A stretch of DNA of 64,000 nucleotides from the NCBI GenBank assembly GCA_041530395.1, contig CP136945.1, positions 1 through 64,000 on the forward strand, written 5' to 3'. The position numbers were made by a program, and so were the translations under genes. The notes below the pieces were generated by a model that saw only the letters and a list, made by a program, of their open reading frames with translations, was not told the DNA's origin and ran no database searches. The stretch comes from Thermosynechococcaceae cyanobacterium Okahandja (GTDB lineage Bacteria; Cyanobacteriota; Cyanobacteriia; Thermosynechococcales; Thermosynechococcaceae). Each line of letters starts with the position of its first letter. Position 1 is the first letter of the stretch. This document shows positions 1-9,242 of this stretch, piece after piece.

Positions 1-68
1 CGGGCTATTTTCTGCGCCAGATGGAGCAGCGTATGGAGCTGGAAATGAGCCTAGACGATGTGGTTTAA
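1..68 (+). CDS. C-terminal end of a DUF760-like protein (partial)
   Basis: Only the last 21 codons are present; the gene begins before the window. The frame ends in TAA at 66-68. The readable tail (GYFLRQMEQRMELEMSL) resembles the conserved C-terminal signature of cyanobacterial DUF760 proteins, a family of unknown function. The assignment rests on this short tail only, so it is tentative. The next gene starts about 15 bases further on the same strand, so the two may be cotranscribed. Confidence 0.45.
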   Translation, partial: GYFLRQMEQRMELEMSLDDVV

Positions 69-82
69 CCAGAGAGTTGCCG

Positions 83-511
83 GTGTCGGATCCATGGCAA
101 CAATTCAAGGCGCTGCCTTGGCGATCGCTGCTGCCGACGGGAGTGTTGGTTGCGCTCATCGCCGTCCTGTTTGATACCGGGCTGTACTATATTGGCAGTG
201 CCTCGGTGCCGGTGCGGGAAGTGTTGATCATTTTGTTACAGCCACCCCTAAGCCTGCTGGTACAGTTGGGCATGAGCATTGCCTTGGGGATGCTGGCGGT
301 GCTGTGCCTTGAGGTGTGGTTTAATCCGGCTCCTATCTATGGCGGCACACTGTGGGGCTTGTTTTTATGCCTACTATTGGCGAGTGTTGGGTTTAGTTTC
401 TTTAGCCCCCTGCTTGGCTTACGAGCAGTTCTGTTCCCCCTGAATGAGGTGTTCTTAATTGGAACGGCGGTGGGGATTTTTTGGCAGGGACGGCGCTACT
501 GGCGGTACTAA
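83..511 (+). CDS. Small integral membrane protein, unknown function
   Basis: The product is 142 residues with about four hydrophobic segments (roughly residues 17-37, 48-76, 86-107 and 113-134) and a short basic C-terminus (GRRYWRY). I do not recognise the family; the pattern resembles small cyanobacterial rod-shape or MreD-like membrane proteins only in general form. I chose the GTG at 83 because AGAGAG at 71-76 then sits six bases upstream; a TTG at 77 would place that motif directly against the start. It ends convergently with the next gene, overlapping by four bases. Inner-membrane location is inferred from hydrophobicity. Confidence 0.6.
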   Translation: MSDPWQQFKALPWRSLLPTGVLVALIAVLFDTGLYYIGSASVPVREVLIILLQPPLSLLVQLGMSIALGMLAVLCLEVWFNPAPIYGGTLWGLFLCLLLASVGFSFFSPLLGLRAVLFPLNEVFLIGTAVGIFWQGRRYWRY

Positions 512-813
512 CTTTCCTGCAGGTCTGAGGGGGTAGGCTCCAGCTTGGGGACAACCGCCGTAATCTGGGGGTTAAAGGTGGCATCAAAGGCATCCGCCCC
601 CTGAAACAGATACCAAACCGCTTCGATCACACAGGCTATACGGGCGATCGCCCCGAGGGAACCGTGCTCCACCGTCACAGGGGAAAAGAGCACCCCCAAC
701 AGCAGGTAAAATAGCCCCCACAGGGGTTGCCGTAGATAGAACTTGTGCAGCCCCGGAACCAGAATACCCCCTAAGGCCAAACCAATGGCGATCGCGCGAT
801 TGCGGTAGCCCAT
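508..813 (-). CDS. TM2-domain-like small membrane protein
   Basis: The product has 101 residues. The N-terminal half has the layout of a TM2 domain: a basic start (GYRNRAIA), a glycine-rich hydrophobic stretch, the HKFYLRQP turn typical of the G-x-H-x-FYLG signature, then a second membrane helix. TM2 proteins are membrane proteins of mostly unknown role. The ATG at 811-813 is preceded by a good AGGAAG ribosome site at suitable spacing, so the longer in-frame start at 840 is unlikely. It is convergent with the upstream membrane-protein gene. Confidence 0.65.
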   Translation of the reverse strand: MGYRNRAIAIGLALGGILVPGLHKFYLRQPLWGLFYLLLGVLFSPVTVEHGSLGAIARIACVIEAVWYLFQGADAFDATFNPQITAVVPKLEPTPSDLQES

Positions 814-889
814 TCTCACTTCCTTTGACAACCCTATCAATGAGATATTCTGCTAATCACCATCAAAATGCAATCTTCAGGAGTTTGGC

Positions 890-2182
890 GTGAAATCGCC
901 CCTATCCGTAGCTGTTTTTATTTGTTTGGAATGGCAGCCCAACGCGGGTGGACACGTCAAATGCTGGGAGCGCTTTGCCGAGGCGGCCAGCCACTACCCG
1001 AATCGGGTGGATCTGACCATTTATTTTTTAGGTGCGACCGAGCAAACCATTGAGCGCGCGGCGAATGTGCGTTACCGCCTCCTGCCGCCCCAATTCAGCA
1101 CCCAACGGCTCGAGATTTTGCGCCAAGGGGCCGGGCTCACGGATGTGGCTCCCTTTCACTGGGGGTTAAGGCGGTATCTGGGGCAGCATGATGTTTTTCA
1201 CCTCACGGATACCTTTAGCTTTGCCCACACCGTACGTCGCTTTTGCCAACGGCAGCAGCGTCCCCTCCTCAGTTCCATCCATACCGATTTACCCTTACTG
1301 ACCCGCACCTATTCGCGGGAAATTATTCTGCGGATGAGTGGCCGCAGTTGGGGCACTCCGTTTTGGCGGTGGCTGTGGCTTGAGCAACTCCAGATTGACC
1401 AGTGGTTTAGTCGGCAAGCTCAGCAGAAACTCGCCGGTTTTATGCGGGCGAGCGATCGCCTCCTAGTCTCGCGGCAGCAGGACTACGACTGGCTTACCCG
1501 TTTTTTACCGCGGGAGCGGGTGGGCTGGTTTCGCCGTGGCATTGATCGCGATCGCTTTCATCCCCGCTGGCGGCAACCCCAGTGGCTGCGGGAAGAGTAC
1601 CACCTTCCCGATCACCCCATTCTCTTGTTTGTCGGGCGAGTGGATGCCAGCAAAAACGTTCTGCTGCTGGCAAAGGCGGCGCTGGAACTCACAAAACAGG
1701 GCTATGACTACCACCTTTTAGTGGTGGGGGAAGGGGCACAGGCGCAAGAGATCAAGGGGTGTTTGGGGGAGCGAGTCACCCTAGCTGGGAAAGTGCCCCA
1801 AGAGAAATTAGGAGCCATTTACGCCAGTAGCGATGTGTTTGTGTTTCCTTCCGAGTCAGAAACAGGTCCCAATGTGGTGGTTGAGGCGCGGGCCGCGGGG
1901 TTACCGGTGGTGATTTCTGGTTTTGATGGCGGGTGCAAGTACGTGGTGGCATCAGGGGTGGATGGCGTAGTGGTCAACAGTCGTGAGCCGCAGGATTGGG
2001 CCGCCGCGATCGCCCCCCTACTGGCAGATGCCGACTACCGCGAGGCCATGGGGGCACAGGCACACGAGATTACCCAGCGCACCTGCCCCTCGTGGCAAGA
2101 GGCCTTTGCAGCGGATATTCTGCCGCAGTGGGAAGCCTTAGCCGCCAGAGGACGGGTTCATCCAGAAGCGGCTGTCTTCTAG
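890..2182 (+). CDS. Glycosyltransferase family 4
   Basis: The 430-residue product has a GT-B layout. The N-terminal acceptor domain is followed by a C-terminal donor-sugar domain starting near residue 240 (LLFVGRVDASKNVLLL), with the GT4 signature PSESETGPNVVVEARAAGLPVV near residue 325; the two glutamates of this EX7E motif are expected to contact the donor nucleotide-sugar. The acceptor is unknown. It is not the usual sulfolipid synthase SqdX, whose N-terminus differs. GTG start with AGGAG at 879-883 fits well. The last 45 bases overlap the convergent PLP-enzyme gene, so the 3' ends are antisense to each other. Confidence 0.8.
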   Translation: MKSPLSVAVFICLEWQPNAGGHVKCWERFAEAASHYPNRVDLTIYFLGATEQTIERAANVRYRLLPPQFSTQRLEILRQGAGLTDVAPFHWGLRRYLGQHDVFHLTDTFSFAHTVRRFCQRQQRPLLSSIHTDLPLLTRTYSREIILRMSGRSWGTPFWRWLWLEQLQIDQWFSRQAQQKLAGFMRASDRLLVSRQQDYDWLTRFLPRERVGWFRRGIDRDRFHPRWRQPQWLREEYHLPDHPILLFVGRVDASKNVLLLAKAALELTKQGYDYHLLVVGEGAQAQEIKGCLGERVTLAGKVPQEKLGAIYASSDVFVFPSESETGPNVVVEARAAGLPVVISGFDGGCKYVVASGVDGVVVNSREPQDWAAAIAPLLADADYREAMGAQAHEITQRTCPSWQEAFAADILPQWEALAARGRVHPEAAVF

Positions 2183-3385
2183 GAGCGCCTCCAGAATCAG
2201 CGCCATGTGCGTCCAGTGGGTGCCCCCTTGGCAAAAGACGATGTAGGGCGGCCGCAACGGGCCATCGGCAGAGAGTTCGGCAGTGCTGCCATCAATAAAC
2301 GTGCCGCCGGCCATCACCAAATCATCCGCATAACCGGGCATGGGAGCCGGTACCGGATCCAGATAGGAGCCGATGGGGGAGTAGCGTTGCAGCGTGCGGC
2401 AAAAGGCAATGAGTTTCTCCGGGCTGCCCAGTTGAATAGCTTGGATGACATCGCGGCGAGGGGCAAGGGCGGGCGGACTCACCGCATAGCCCAATTGGTC
2501 AAAGACATACCCGAGCAGATGGCTACTCTTGAGGGCTTCCCCCACCATCTGTGGTGCCAAAAATAGCCCTTGAAACAGGAGGCGGTTTTGATCAAACGTT
2601 GCCCCCCCCTCATGGCCAATGCCGGGAGCGGTGAGGCGATAACTGGCCTGCTCAATCAGATCGGCGCGACCGGCTAGGTAGCCGCCTGCGGTGGCGATCG
2701 TCCCCCCAGGATTTTTAATGAGTGAACCGGCCATTAAATCTGCCCCTAGGTGGGTGGGTTCTTTGGGTTCCACAAATTCGCCGTAGCAGTTGTCCACAAA
2801 GCAAATCACCGCCGGATTTTGGGCTTTGATGAGTTGAATCATTTTGGCAATTTGCTCAAGGCTGAGGCTGGGTCGCCACGTATAGCCACAGGAGCGTTGA
2901 ATCAGCACCAGCCGGGTTCGGGGTTCAACACAGGTGGCGATCGCTGGCCAGTTGGGTTCACCATCCTCCTTGAGGGGAATGTCACGGTAGTGGATCCCGA
3001 ACTCCCTTAGGGAACCTTGCCCCTCTCCCCGCAGGCCAATGACCTCCTCAAGGGTATCGTAGGGCGCACCCGCCAGTGCCACCAGTTCATCCCCGGGGCG
3101 CAGCACCCCAAAGAGGGCGGTGGCGATCGCGTGGGTACCGGAGACAAACTGCACCCGTACCAGAGCCGCTTCTGCCCCCATCACTTCGGCAAACACCCGA
3201 TCTAGGCTGTCCCGACCGAGATCCCCATGGCCATAGCCGGTCATACTACTAAAGTGGTGAACACCGATGCGTTGATGGCGAAAGGCGCGTAAAACCCGAT
3301 CTAAATTTTGCTTGACGCGGCTATCAATCTCGGAAAAGATGGGAGAAAGGGTTTGCACCGCTGCCGCAAGGATGTGAGTTGTCAC
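2138..3385 (-). CDS. Methionine gamma-lyase-like PLP enzyme (aluminium-resistance family)
   Basis: The 415-residue protein matches the family called methionine gamma-lyase-like or aluminium resistance protein (Met_gamma_lyase). Visible fold-type-I PLP features are SGTHAIATALFG (cofactor phosphate region), CFVDNCYGEF with the aspartate that pairs with the pyridine nitrogen, and SLIKNPGGTIA near residue 240, whose lysine is the likely PLP Schiff base. The family is predicted to act on sulfur amino acids, but the true substrate is not established. It overlaps the glycosyltransferase gene tail to tail. Confidence 0.8.
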   Translation of the reverse strand: MTTHILAAAVQTLSPIFSEIDSRVKQNLDRVLRAFRHQRIGVHHFSSMTGYGHGDLGRDSLDRVFAEVMGAEAALVRVQFVSGTHAIATALFGVLRPGDELVALAGAPYDTLEEVIGLRGEGQGSLREFGIHYRDIPLKEDGEPNWPAIATCVEPRTRLVLIQRSCGYTWRPSLSLEQIAKMIQLIKAQNPAVICFVDNCYGEFVEPKEPTHLGADLMAGSLIKNPGGTIATAGGYLAGRADLIEQASYRLTAPGIGHEGGATFDQNRLLFQGLFLAPQMVGEALKSSHLLGYVFDQLGYAVSPPALAPRRDVIQAIQLGSPEKLIAFCRTLQRYSPIGSYLDPVPAPMPGYADDLVMAGGTFIDGSTAELSADGPLRPPYIVFCQGGTHWTHMALILEALLEDSRFWMNPSSGG

Positions 3386-3474
3386 CGTGGGGACACGACC
3401 CTCCTGAACGTACCGTCTTGCGATCGCCCACTGGCGATCGAGGATTTAACAAACCCAATCGTTATTATCCCTGA

Positions 3475-3500
3475 AAGTGCTTCTCGGCTGGGAGGCGCTT
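3475..3500 (+). promoter_or_regulatory. Hairpin in the 5' leader of desC
   Basis: AAGTGCTTC (3475-3483) can pair over nine positions, two of them G-U, with GAGGCGCTT (3492-3500) across an eight-base loop. It lies 32 bases before the desC start, in the region expected to be its untranslated leader. No run of T follows, so it is not a standard terminator. A role in mRNA stability or temperature response is only a guess based on the known temperature control of lipid desaturases. Confidence 0.3.
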
Positions 3501-3532
3501 CCCCCAGGGCTTGTTATCACTGAGAGATTTGT

Positions 3533-4366
3533 ATGACATCTGTTTCTGCTGTGCCTGCGCCCCCCTTGCGTCCCAATTGGGGCGTGATTCTTTTTATGAG
3601 TGTTGTCCATTTAGGGGCGCTACTGGCTTTTGTGCCGGGGTTGTTTTCTGTTAATGCCCTTATTTTGTGTGGGGTACTCTACTGGGTGTCTGGCGGTTTA
3701 GGCATTACCCTTGGCTGGCATCGCTTGGTCACTCACCGCAGCTTCCAGTGCCCCAAGTGGCTGGAGTATTTTTTTGTCTTTTGCGGCAGCTTGGCCTGTG
3801 AGGGGGGCATCATTGAGTGGGTGGGGTTGCACCGAAATCATCACCTGCACTCCGACCAAGAGTTGGATCAGCACAATTCGCAGCGGGGCTTTTGGTGGTC
3901 CCACATGGGCTGGATGCTGGTCACGGTTCCGGCCAAGGCGGAGGTGGAGCGCCTGACCAAAGATATTAACGGCGATCCGATCTATCGCTTCCTCAATAAG
4001 TATTTTGTGCCGATGCAGGTGGTTTTAGCGATCCTGCTTTACCTCTGGGGTGGCTTACCCTTTGTGGTCTGGGGGGTGTTTGTCCGTTTGGTGTTGGTGT
4101 ATCACCTCACATGGTTTGTGAATAGCGCAACCCATAAGTTTGGCTACCGCACCTTTGACTCGGGCGATCGCTCCACCAACTGCTGGTGGGTGGCACTGCT
4201 AACATTTGGTGAAGGCTGGCACAACAACCACCACACCTATCCCCACTCGGCGCGCCATGGGTTGCAGTGGTGGGAGTTTGACATTACTTGGATCACGATT
4301 CGCGCCCTACAGGCGGTGGGACTCGCCCAAAAGGTACGACTGGTGGAGGCTAACAGCAGCCACTAG
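3533..4366 (+). CDS. desC: Acyl-lipid delta-9 desaturase DesC
   Basis: The 277-residue membrane protein introduces the first double bond at C9 of fatty acids bound to membrane lipids, using ferredoxin-derived electrons (known for the family). All three di-iron histidine boxes are visible: HRLVTH at 63-68, HRNHH at 100-104 and HNNHH at 230-234. Hydrophobic pairs lie near residues 17-58 and 159-190. The start has GAGAG about nine bases upstream. It overlaps the convergent repeat-protein gene by four bases. Thermophilic unicellular cyanobacteria often carry only this class of desaturase, which agrees with the inferred lifestyle. Confidence 0.9.
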   Translation: MTSVSAVPAPPLRPNWGVILFMSVVHLGALLAFVPGLFSVNALILCGVLYWVSGGLGITLGWHRLVTHRSFQCPKWLEYFFVFCGSLACEGGIIEWVGLHRNHHLHSDQELDQHNSQRGFWWSHMGWMLVTVPAKAEVERLTKDINGDPIYRFLNKYFVPMQVVLAILLYLWGGLPFVVWGVFVRLVLVYHLTWFVNSATHKFGYRTFDSGDRSTNCWWVALLTFGEGWHNNHHTYPHSARHGLQWWEFDITWITIRALQAVGLAQKVRLVEANSSH

Positions 4367-6126
4367 GGAGGGCTAAGGGTTGGCTCGATCGTGCGCCAGC
4401 CGCGAATGAGTTCTGTGGCCTCTGGATAGAGGGGATGGGTTGGCGGAATTAACTCTGCGGTGGCAATGGCTTCGGCGGTGTCACGCCCCACCCAGTAGCG
4501 AGCCTGCTCTAGAATGATTTGCCCCCACTGCAGCACCAACTGATGGGCGGCAGGATACACACCGGCATCGGGTGAAATCTCTTGGGCAAGGGCGATCGCG
4601 GCGGCAAAGTCCGTCGGTCGCCCCCCACGGGCACGCTCTTGGGCTTGGCTCAGACGCAGCGTATCCCTATCCGGTGCCCACGCTTCGGTAGCCGTAGGGC
4701 TGGGGGGAAATAGCTCAGCAATACGATTTTGTGCGGTTTGGTATAGGGCGCGATCCGGTTGAATTTGCTCTAGCAACTGCCGCGCCTGCAACAACGCTTG
4801 GGGGGTACCAAGGCGAGCAAAGGCATTGGCGCGATCCAGCAGCGGCTGATCTTCGGCCACTTCCACTTGGCGCTGCCAGATGCGCCGCTGAGTCCGGATT
4901 TGTTCCTGACGGTAAGGACTCACCTCCGTTAGCGGTATCTCTAGGGTGGCAATGGCTTGGCGCAGGTGGTCAATCTCCCTACCACGGGCAATGGCTTGGC
5001 TGTTGGCGAGGGCTTGCAACGCTTTGAGATCTGCTTGCCAGCGGCGAATGGCTTGCTGAGCCTCAACGTAAAGGGGACGCTGAGCCGTAATTGTACGGGC
5101 GTGGGCGATCGCGCTGCCAATTTCTGCCCCCATACCCGCTTGCGCTAACTCCTCCGCTGTGGCCAGCTTCACCACGTCTTGGGCCGCCCGGATACTCTGA
5201 ACATCAGGGGGAATTAACCGCGCAATCCGGCGTGCTTCATCGGGTTCATAGCGCTCAAGAGCCGCAATGGCTTCTTGCAGCAGGCGCTCCCCAATCTCAT
5301 TGATCAGCCGCCGTGCTCCCGGATAGACATCGCTCGTGGCGGGAATGCGCCGGACAATGGTAATGGCGGCGGCCAAGTTATCAGCGCCCCCCCGTGCCAT
5401 TAGGGTACGTGCCTCATCCAGTTGCCGATCCTCTTTTTGGGCGCGGATAATCCGCTGGTTAAAGGCACCAAACTGCTCCTGTGCCCAGTAACGGCACTCT
5501 ACAAACTGTAGTTTTAGGGAAATCTGAAAGGCTTCGCGCCATTCAAGATTTTTCAGAGCCGTTTCGGCACGGCGATAAATGGTTTCCCCCTCCTGCCAAA
5601 TCTCTTGCCAGCGGGCAACTTGCGCCTCAACTTTGCCGTAGGCATGGACGTGGCGGGGAATCCGGCGGGCAAAGCTAATGGCACGGCTCAGGTTGCCCTC
5701 GTGAAATGCCGCATCTGCCAAGGCCAAGACCCGATCTGACCAGACTTCAAGACGGCGGTTGACTTCAGGAGCAAGGGGATGATCCCGGGGTAAATCGTCA
5801 ATGAGGTCAATGGCGTGGAGCAGATCTTCTAAACGTTGACGCTCGGCGGCAGCTTGGGCGCAGTACAGCCGAAACGACGCGGAGGCAAACGGCCAAAGGA
5901 CAAACTCACAGTTCCCCGCTGTTGTAGGTTGCCGCAAGAGCAGCCATAGGGAGAGACCAGAAACGCCCAGAGAGAGTGTGAGGGATAGCAGCGCCCCCCT
6001 TTGCCACTGGTGCAAGCCCAATCGTTCTAGCGTGGTGCTCAGGGAACGTTGCCCTCCGAGGATTGGGGCACGCCAAGGAAATCGCAGCGATCGCCAACTG
6101 AGTCGTTTTTGAACGGTCACAGCCAC
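4363..6126 (-). CDS. Membrane-anchored alpha-helical repeat protein, unknown function
   Basis: The product is 587 residues: a basic N-terminus, one membrane segment near residues 43-63, then a long helical region. The region holds at least seven degenerate repeats of about 30-40 residues with the pattern A-I-x-x-A-x-x-I-P-x-x-x-P-x-Y-x-x-A-x-x-x-I-x-x-W, for example AIATAELIPPTHPLYPEA near the C-terminus. They look TPR-like but are not standard TPR. Proteins of this kind occur in cyanobacteria; no function is assigned here. The start is GTG at 6124-6126. The topology suggests a small cytoplasmic N-terminus with the repeat region on the other side of the membrane, which is inference. Confidence 0.65.
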   Translation of the reverse strand: MAVTVQKRLSWRSLRFPWRAPILGGQRSLSTTLERLGLHQWQRGALLSLTLSLGVSGLSLWLLLRQPTTAGNCEFVLWPFASASFRLYCAQAAAERQRLEDLLHAIDLIDDLPRDHPLAPEVNRRLEVWSDRVLALADAAFHEGNLSRAISFARRIPRHVHAYGKVEAQVARWQEIWQEGETIYRRAETALKNLEWREAFQISLKLQFVECRYWAQEQFGAFNQRIIRAQKEDRQLDEARTLMARGGADNLAAAITIVRRIPATSDVYPGARRLINEIGERLLQEAIAALERYEPDEARRIARLIPPDVQSIRAAQDVVKLATAEELAQAGMGAEIGSAIAHARTITAQRPLYVEAQQAIRRWQADLKALQALANSQAIARGREIDHLRQAIATLEIPLTEVSPYRQEQIRTQRRIWQRQVEVAEDQPLLDRANAFARLGTPQALLQARQLLEQIQPDRALYQTAQNRIAELFPPSPTATEAWAPDRDTLRLSQAQERARGGRPTDFAAAIALAQEISPDAGVYPAAHQLVLQWGQIILEQARYWVGRDTAEAIATAELIPPTHPLYPEATELIRGWRTIEPTLSPP

Positions 6127-6193
6127 ACCTTAAATCTTGACTTGTTTTAAGACTATCGTGCTCACTCACCCATCTTCCGCCATCATTTCGTCA

Positions 6194-6221
6194 AAAAAAG
6201 CCCAGCCATTCTCAGAATGGT
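6194..6221 (-). terminator. Terminator downstream of the DUF1269 gene
   Basis: Read on the minus strand, CCATTCT-G-AGAATGG forms a seven-base-pair stem with a minimal loop, and is followed by CTGGGC and seven T residues. It lies about 40 bases after the DUF1269 stop, in the right orientation to end that transcript and to separate it from the repeat-protein gene. Confidence 0.55.
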
Positions 6222-6259
6222 CGAGCCTTTTCCTATTCAGTTGGGATTAAGGATGATCC

Positions 6260-6772
6260 TTAGGCCTCGCTCGATTCGCTCGCTGCCCTGCCGCGATTCA
6301 GTGCGTCCTGCAACTTCGCCTCATCTTCTTTGGAGAGCGATGTCCGCAGCACTTTACCGCCAAAGGGGGCAATTTCTTCCAGCACCTTGTCGGGAGTGGC
6401 CTGCCGCACAAGGGTAAAAATGGCCGAAGTGCCCGGCGAGATGGTTTTTCCTAGCTCCTTAATAAAGTTATCGTCAATGCCAATATCGGTAAATTTACCG
6501 GAAATTGCCCCAGCGACGATACCTGCCGCCCAGCCCAACAGTGGGTTAAAGAACAACAACCCAATCAACAGCCCCCAGAAGCCGCCCCCCAACGCACCCG
6601 CTAGGGTTAAATCCTGAGTTTGGTTAATTTTTACTTTGCCGTCTTTGGTGCGAACCACCACGGCCGCATCCTCAAGGTCGAGGAGGTGCTCCCGCTGTAG
6701 CTTTAGGAGCTGGATGAGAACTTCGTTTGCTTTGTACTCATCATCAAAGGCAATGACAACCAGTGTACTCAT
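6260..6772 (-). CDS. DUF1269 membrane protein
   Basis: The 170-residue protein begins with a ferredoxin-like strand typical of DUF1269 (STLVVIAFDDEYKANEV), continues with AAVVVRTKDGKVKI, and has a glycine-rich hydrophobic hairpin near residues 78-110 (GALGGGFWGLLIGLLFF). The C-terminal part contains SAIFTLV, also typical. The family is widespread; members are predicted membrane or membrane-associated proteins with no established activity. A single-gene transcript is suggested by the terminator on one side and a 133-base spacer on the other. Confidence 0.8.
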   Translation of the reverse strand: MSTLVVIAFDDEYKANEVLIQLLKLQREHLLDLEDAAVVVRTKDGKVKINQTQDLTLAGALGGGFWGLLIGLLFFNPLLGWAAGIVAGAISGKFTDIGIDDNFIKELGKTISPGTSAIFTLVRQATPDKVLEEIAPFGGKVLRTSLSKEDEAKLQDALNRGRAASESSEA

Positions 6773-6905
6773 GCACTGTCTCCATCAATGGTTGGCTATG
6801 GAACCGTACTCACCCTAGCATTATCTTTCCCATAATCACCTGACTGGGGGAGGAGTTCTGCTGAAATTTTTAGAACACTGGGAAGAGACGAAAGATGAGC
6901 AAGCC

Positions 6906-7142
6906 ATGATGCCAGTGACGTTATCTAAGGGCGATCGCCTCTACCTACGGGATGAACCCTTTGAAATTATCGCGGTGTATCGCCGCCTTGTGGTTGTCCG
7001 CTCCCTTGTCCGCAGCGACTTGTCGTGGATTGTTGCCCTTGAGGAAATCCATAAATACTTTGCTGAGTCGCCTAACCCAGACCCTAGACCCCTACCGCAA
7101 ACTCTGCCAGTACAAAAACCCGGCCTGCACCAAACCAATTAA
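6906..7142 (+). CDS. Small conserved-looking protein, unknown function
   Basis: The product is 78 residues. The first 50 residues read like a compact beta-rich domain ([20 protein letters not shown], then alternating hydrophobics and IHKYF), while the last 25 are proline-rich and probably disordered. Reading frame quality is good and two ATG codons follow each other at 6906 and 6909. The last 51 bases overlap the convergent DUF445 gene. I do not recognise the family. Because of the overlap and small size it could be a chance frame, but the N-terminal composition argues for a real gene. Confidence 0.5.
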   Translation: MMPVTLSKGDRLYLRDEPFEIIAVYRRLVVVRSLVRSDLSWIVALEEIHKYFAESPNPDPRPLPQTLPVQKPGLHQTN

Positions 7143-8360
7143 GCAACCTAAAATTCCCCCCAAGCGCACAATGGCCTGTAGCTCACTGCGGACAATGCCC
7201 TGAATGGCCAGCTCAAGGTTTTCGGGGGAGGTGGCCTTCACCCGATCCACAATGACGCGATCTAAGTCAAGAATGGGAATCACCCGCTCAATGATGAGTT
7301 CTAGGTCTCGTTCGAGGTAGCGATCAAGCACCAGCGCCAACTCATCACTCACCACCTCAAGGGAGGCACCTAAACTGGCAGATTCCCGCAGTCGGCGCAA
7401 AATGCTCAGGGAAATGCCCTCCCAATCCACAGTTTGGCTCACTGTTTCAATGACCCCAAAGCCCTGCTCCTGAATATAGGTGCGCACGGTCTGGCGAAAC
7501 AGTTGCCGCAGTTCCCGCACCGTGCCAAGGGGCAAACTCTGTAAACTAATGTTTTGTAAGGCTTCCACTAGGCGCTGGCGCAGGGCGAGGGCTTGAATCA
7601 GATCATTGAGGCGGCGGTTGCAGGCCTCCCGCTCATTGAGGCAGTATTCCCGCAGTCGGATCAGGGTATTGCGTACCCCGACTAAATTGGCCATGACCCA
7701 GTAGGTGCCGCTGGTATTCTGCCGTAGTTCCTGATCGAGAATGTTAATGGTGCGATCGGTTAAAAAATCAATCAGGGCAAGGCGCAGGCGATCCGGTGGC
7801 AGCATCACCGCCAGTAACCAATCGGCAAGTTTTTCCGCCTGCTCGTCGCTCAGTTGTAGCTCCACCAACACTTGATCAAAGAGTTGGTTCAGTTGTGGCT
7901 CTAAAAAGTCGTCCCGCCGCGACCACACTTTAATGAGGCGGGGGAGGGCACCCCCAAAAAAATCCCGCAGAATGTTGGCGAGCACTTGGGCAGACCGCTG
8001 CTCGCTTTGAGCCTTAATTTGGGTAATGCTGGTCTCTAGCAGCCAATAGATGACCGCTTTCACCCGCTCCACCTGCAGGAGGCGGCGGGCTAGGTTTTGC
8101 AGTTCCTCAGGGGTGAGGAGGGATCCCAAAATGGCATCGGCAATCCGACGCGCTAGCCGCTCTTGGTTGCGGGGAATTAACCCGGGTGTAAAGGGTAGTT
8201 GTTTACCCCCAAGGTACAGGGGCCTATAGGGACGAAAGAGCATTGTAATGGCAAGATCGTTTGTAAAGTAGCCAATAATACCTCCGGCTACGGGGGGAAT
8301 CAGCAGGGTCCAAAGCGTCCAAAGATTGATACTTGCCAATGCGGGTGTACTCCTCGCCAT
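7092..8360 (-). CDS. DUF445 family membrane protein
   Basis: The 422-residue protein starts with the DUF445 signature: a first membrane helix, [22 protein letters not shown], and [19 protein letters not shown] near residues 55-75. The middle is long and helical, and a second membrane segment lies at the extreme C-terminus ([18 protein letters not shown]). The family includes YheB-like proteins with no established biochemical role. The gene lies 36 bases downstream of rsmI on the same strand and may share its transcript. Confidence 0.85.
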   Translation of the reverse strand: MARSTPALASINLWTLWTLLIPPVAGGIIGYFTNDLAITMLFRPYRPLYLGGKQLPFTPGLIPRNQERLARRIADAILGSLLTPEELQNLARRLLQVERVKAVIYWLLETSITQIKAQSEQRSAQVLANILRDFFGGALPRLIKVWSRRDDFLEPQLNQLFDQVLVELQLSDEQAEKLADWLLAVMLPPDRLRLALIDFLTDRTINILDQELRQNTSGTYWVMANLVGVRNTLIRLREYCLNEREACNRRLNDLIQALALRQRLVEALQNISLQSLPLGTVRELRQLFRQTVRTYIQEQGFGVIETVSQTVDWEGISLSILRRLRESASLGASLEVVSDELALVLDRYLERDLELIIERVIPILDLDRVIVDRVKATSPENLELAIQGIVRSELQAIVRLGGILGCLIGLVQAGFLYWQSLR

Positions 8361-8396
8361 TCAGGGGGCGATCGCGCCCATTGCTATTTTTTTATC

Positions 8397-9242
8397 TTAT
8401 CCATTGGCGGAGTGCCGCCTCAGCCCCATCTGGTAAAGCTGTCGCCGGGGGAGGCCCGTGAGGGCGGCCAGTTGACGACTCGCTTCGGCGAGGGACACCC
8501 CCTGGGCCTGTAGCGCTTGCAGTTCTGCGTGGAGATGCTCCGGGGATACCGTGACGGCGGTTGGTGCTGCGCCCGCAATGACGAGGGTATATTCACCGCG
8601 GGGGGGCACCTGGGTAACCCAAGCACGGGCGGTGGCTAGGGTGCCGCGCCAAAAGTCTTCGTAGCGTTTGGTAAGCTCTCGTGCCACAACAATGGCGCGA
8701 TTGCCCCCAAGGGTGTCGGCTAACTCCTGTAACGTTTGGCCAAGGCGATGGGGGGCTTCGTAAAGAAGGATCGTACGCGGTTCCTGGCGCAGTTGCTCTA
8801 GACGCTGCTGGCGATCGCGCCCCTTGGCGGGTAAAAACCCCTCAAAACAGAAGCGAGTCATCGGTAAGCCCGCCGCCATTAAGGCCGTCAGGGCAGCATT
8901 CGCACCCGGGATAGGGGTCACAGGCACCTCAGCGGCAATACAGGCACAAATCAGTTCGTAGCCCGGATCGGCTACGCCGGGCAGGCCCGCATCACTCACC
9001 AAGGCAATCTGTTGACCATCCTGTAATTTTTTCAGGAGTTGGGGCAGCCGTTGCTGGGTATTGTGCTCGTGCAAGCTAATTTGGGGGGTGGTAATGCCAA
9101 AGTGGTGCAGCAGTCGTCCCGTATGGCGGGTATCTTCGGCGGCAATGAGATCTACAGCACCGAGAATGCGCAGGGCGCGGGGGGTCATATCTTCGAGATT
9201 GCCAATGGGGGTACCCACCACCCACAACTGCCCGATCGCCAT
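8397..9242 (-). CDS. rsmI: 16S rRNA (cytidine-1402-2'-O)-methyltransferase RsmI
   Basis: The 281-residue protein methylates the 2'-OH of C1402 in the decoding centre of 16S rRNA using SAM (known for the family). Visible motifs are VVGTPIGNLEDMTPRALRIL at the N-terminus, EDTRHTGRLL, ALVSDAGLPGVADPGYEL and PGANAALTALMAAGLP, all typical of this tetrapyrrole-methylase-fold enzyme, plus GEYTLVIAG near the C-terminus. The ATG overlaps the stop of the upstream cbiT gene by one base, which suggests translational coupling. Confidence 0.93.
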   Translation of the reverse strand: MAIGQLWVVGTPIGNLEDMTPRALRILGAVDLIAAEDTRHTGRLLHHFGITTPQISLHEHNTQQRLPQLLKKLQDGQQIALVSDAGLPGVADPGYELICACIAAEVPVTPIPGANAALTALMAAGLPMTRFCFEGFLPAKGRDRQQRLEQLRQEPRTILLYEAPHRLGQTLQELADTLGGNRAIVVARELTKRYEDFWRGTLATARAWVTQVPPRGEYTLVIAGAAPTAVTVSPEHLHAELQALQAQGVSLAEASRQLAALTGLPRRQLYQMGLRRHSANG

